In this document: positions 63,537 to 64,000 of the stretch, piece after piece
How the letters are laid out: every line of letters begins with the position of its first letter
Position numbering within the stretch: the stretch's first letter is position 1
Assembly: GCA_016235265.1 (NCBI GenBank)
Contig: JACRLI010000015.1
Coordinates: 1 to 64,000 of the forward strand
Direction: 5' to 3'
DNA length: 64,000 nt
DNA from: Candidatus Eisenbacteria bacterium
GTDB lineage: Bacteria; Eisenbacteria; RBG-16-71-46; JACRLI01
Made by a program: the position numbers and the translations under genes
The notes under the pieces: generated by a model
What the model saw: only the letters and a program-made list of their open reading frames with translations
What the model was told of the DNA's origin: nothing
The model's database searches: none

Positions 63537-64000
63537 TCACTCCGTGTCGTCGCGGACCCAGCTCCGGCCGACGCTCCGCTTGCGCATGGTCTCGATCAGC
63601 TGCTGGTTGAACACCTCGGCGGGGTTGTAGCCGTACACCTTCACCAGGTAGTTGAGGGCCACCACCTCGGCGATCACCGTGATGTTCTTGCCGGGGAAGA
63701 TGGGGATGTCGATGTAGGGAATGCTGACGTCGAGGATGGTGGTGTGCCGGTCGTCCAGCCCCAGCCGCTCCACGTGGTCCACCGAGCCCCACTCGTGGAG
63801 GTTCACCTGCACCTCGATGCGCTTCTGGTGCCGGATCGAGCGGATCCCGAAGATGCTCTGGACGTCGATGATGCCCAGCCCGCGGATCTCCATGCGGTGG
63901 GCCAGCACCTGGTTGCCCATCCCGATCAGCACGTCGCCCTGGCGCCGGGTGAGCGTCACCACGTCGTCGGCCACCAGCCGGTGACCGCGCTCCACCAGGT
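63537..64000 (-). CDS. hprK: HPr kinase/phosphorylase, C-terminal part; 5' end outside window
   Basis: Phosphorylates or dephosphorylates Ser46 of HPr. Only the C-terminal ~154 residues are inside. LVADDVVTLTRR (follows the P-loop in the full protein), the signature EIRGLGIIDVQSIFGI and DRLGLDDRHTTILDV-like loop, and FPGKNITVIAEVVALNYLVK are seen. The window cuts off the P-loop itself. First visible gene of the PTS operon; one base before EIIA. Confidence 0.96.
   Translation of the reverse strand, partial: LVERGHRLVADDVVTLTRRQGDVLIGMGNQVLAHRMEIRGLGIIDVQSIFGIRSIRHQKRIEVQVNLHEWGSVDHVERLGLDDRHTTILDVSIPYIDIPIFPGKNITVIAEVVALNYLVKVYGYNPAEVFNQQLIETMRKRSVGRSWVRDDTE

Overview
The window is a very GC-rich stretch of a Gram-negative bacterial chromosome: ADP-heptose/LPS genes, BamD, a TonB-dependent receptor and several outer-membrane barrels are present. 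The combination of FlgD-like/type IX-like C-terminal domains, a PorV-family barrel, a GWxTD protein, HPr kinase with a mannose-family PTS, and a GH57 enzyme points to an uncultured lineage of the FCB group or near it (Candidatus Eisenbacteria-like). That placement is inference; no rRNA gene is present. Almost all genes are on the minus strand. The exceptions are comM, a LamG-like lipoprotein and a methyltransferase.

Layout. 1-5.2 kb: sucCD (SucD carries an unusual RG-rich tail that runs off the window), then rfaE2-rfaE1-TPR/SLH lipoprotein. 5.4-8.0 kb: soluble GAF-GAF hybrid histidine kinase, divergent from comM (8.2-9.8 kb). 9.8-13.3 kb: two tandem kelch-repeat secreted proteins with FlgD-like C-terminal domains; the upstream one is fused in frame to the first ~34 codons of an IS3-type transposase OrfA. 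13.6-16.1 kb: LamG-like lipoprotein, a small outer-membrane barrel behind a sigma-54-type promoter, and a cold-shock gene with a structured leader. 16.5-21.3 kb: methyltransferase, OsmC-like protein, patatin with an internal membrane insert, a PadR/HAAS pair whose HAAS gene has an in-frame TGA, and a PAP2 phosphatase. 21.5-25.2 kb: gapA-pgk-tpiA-secG-tRNA-Leu. 25.4-39.4 kb: a large envelope cluster (barrel, TonB receptor, two paralogous ~890-residue secreted proteins flanking PorV and GWxTD genes, and a glycosyltransferase) behind a near-consensus promoter. 39.6-52.0 kb: housekeeping genes (phosphohexomutase, prfB with its programmed frameshift, coaE, polA, nadD, bamD, rimO, ftsK). 52.3-55.0 kb: ahcY and metK. 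55.0-64 kb: sugar nucleotidyltransferase, a frameshifted PGI/PMI gene, and a PTS operon hprK-EIIA-EIIB-GH57-EIIC-EIID-ptsH-ptsI.

How they work together: central glycolysis, TCA substrate-level phosphorylation, the methyl cycle, and surface-polymer/export functions sit side by side. The PTS operon contains every general and mannose-type component plus HPr kinase, with an alpha-glucan enzyme translationally coupled inside it. The envelope cluster looks like a barrel-assisted export unit with its own cargo. Several genes are broken or oddly built (PGI/PMI, HAAS, kelch/IS fusion, SucD tail); these are the main points to verify.
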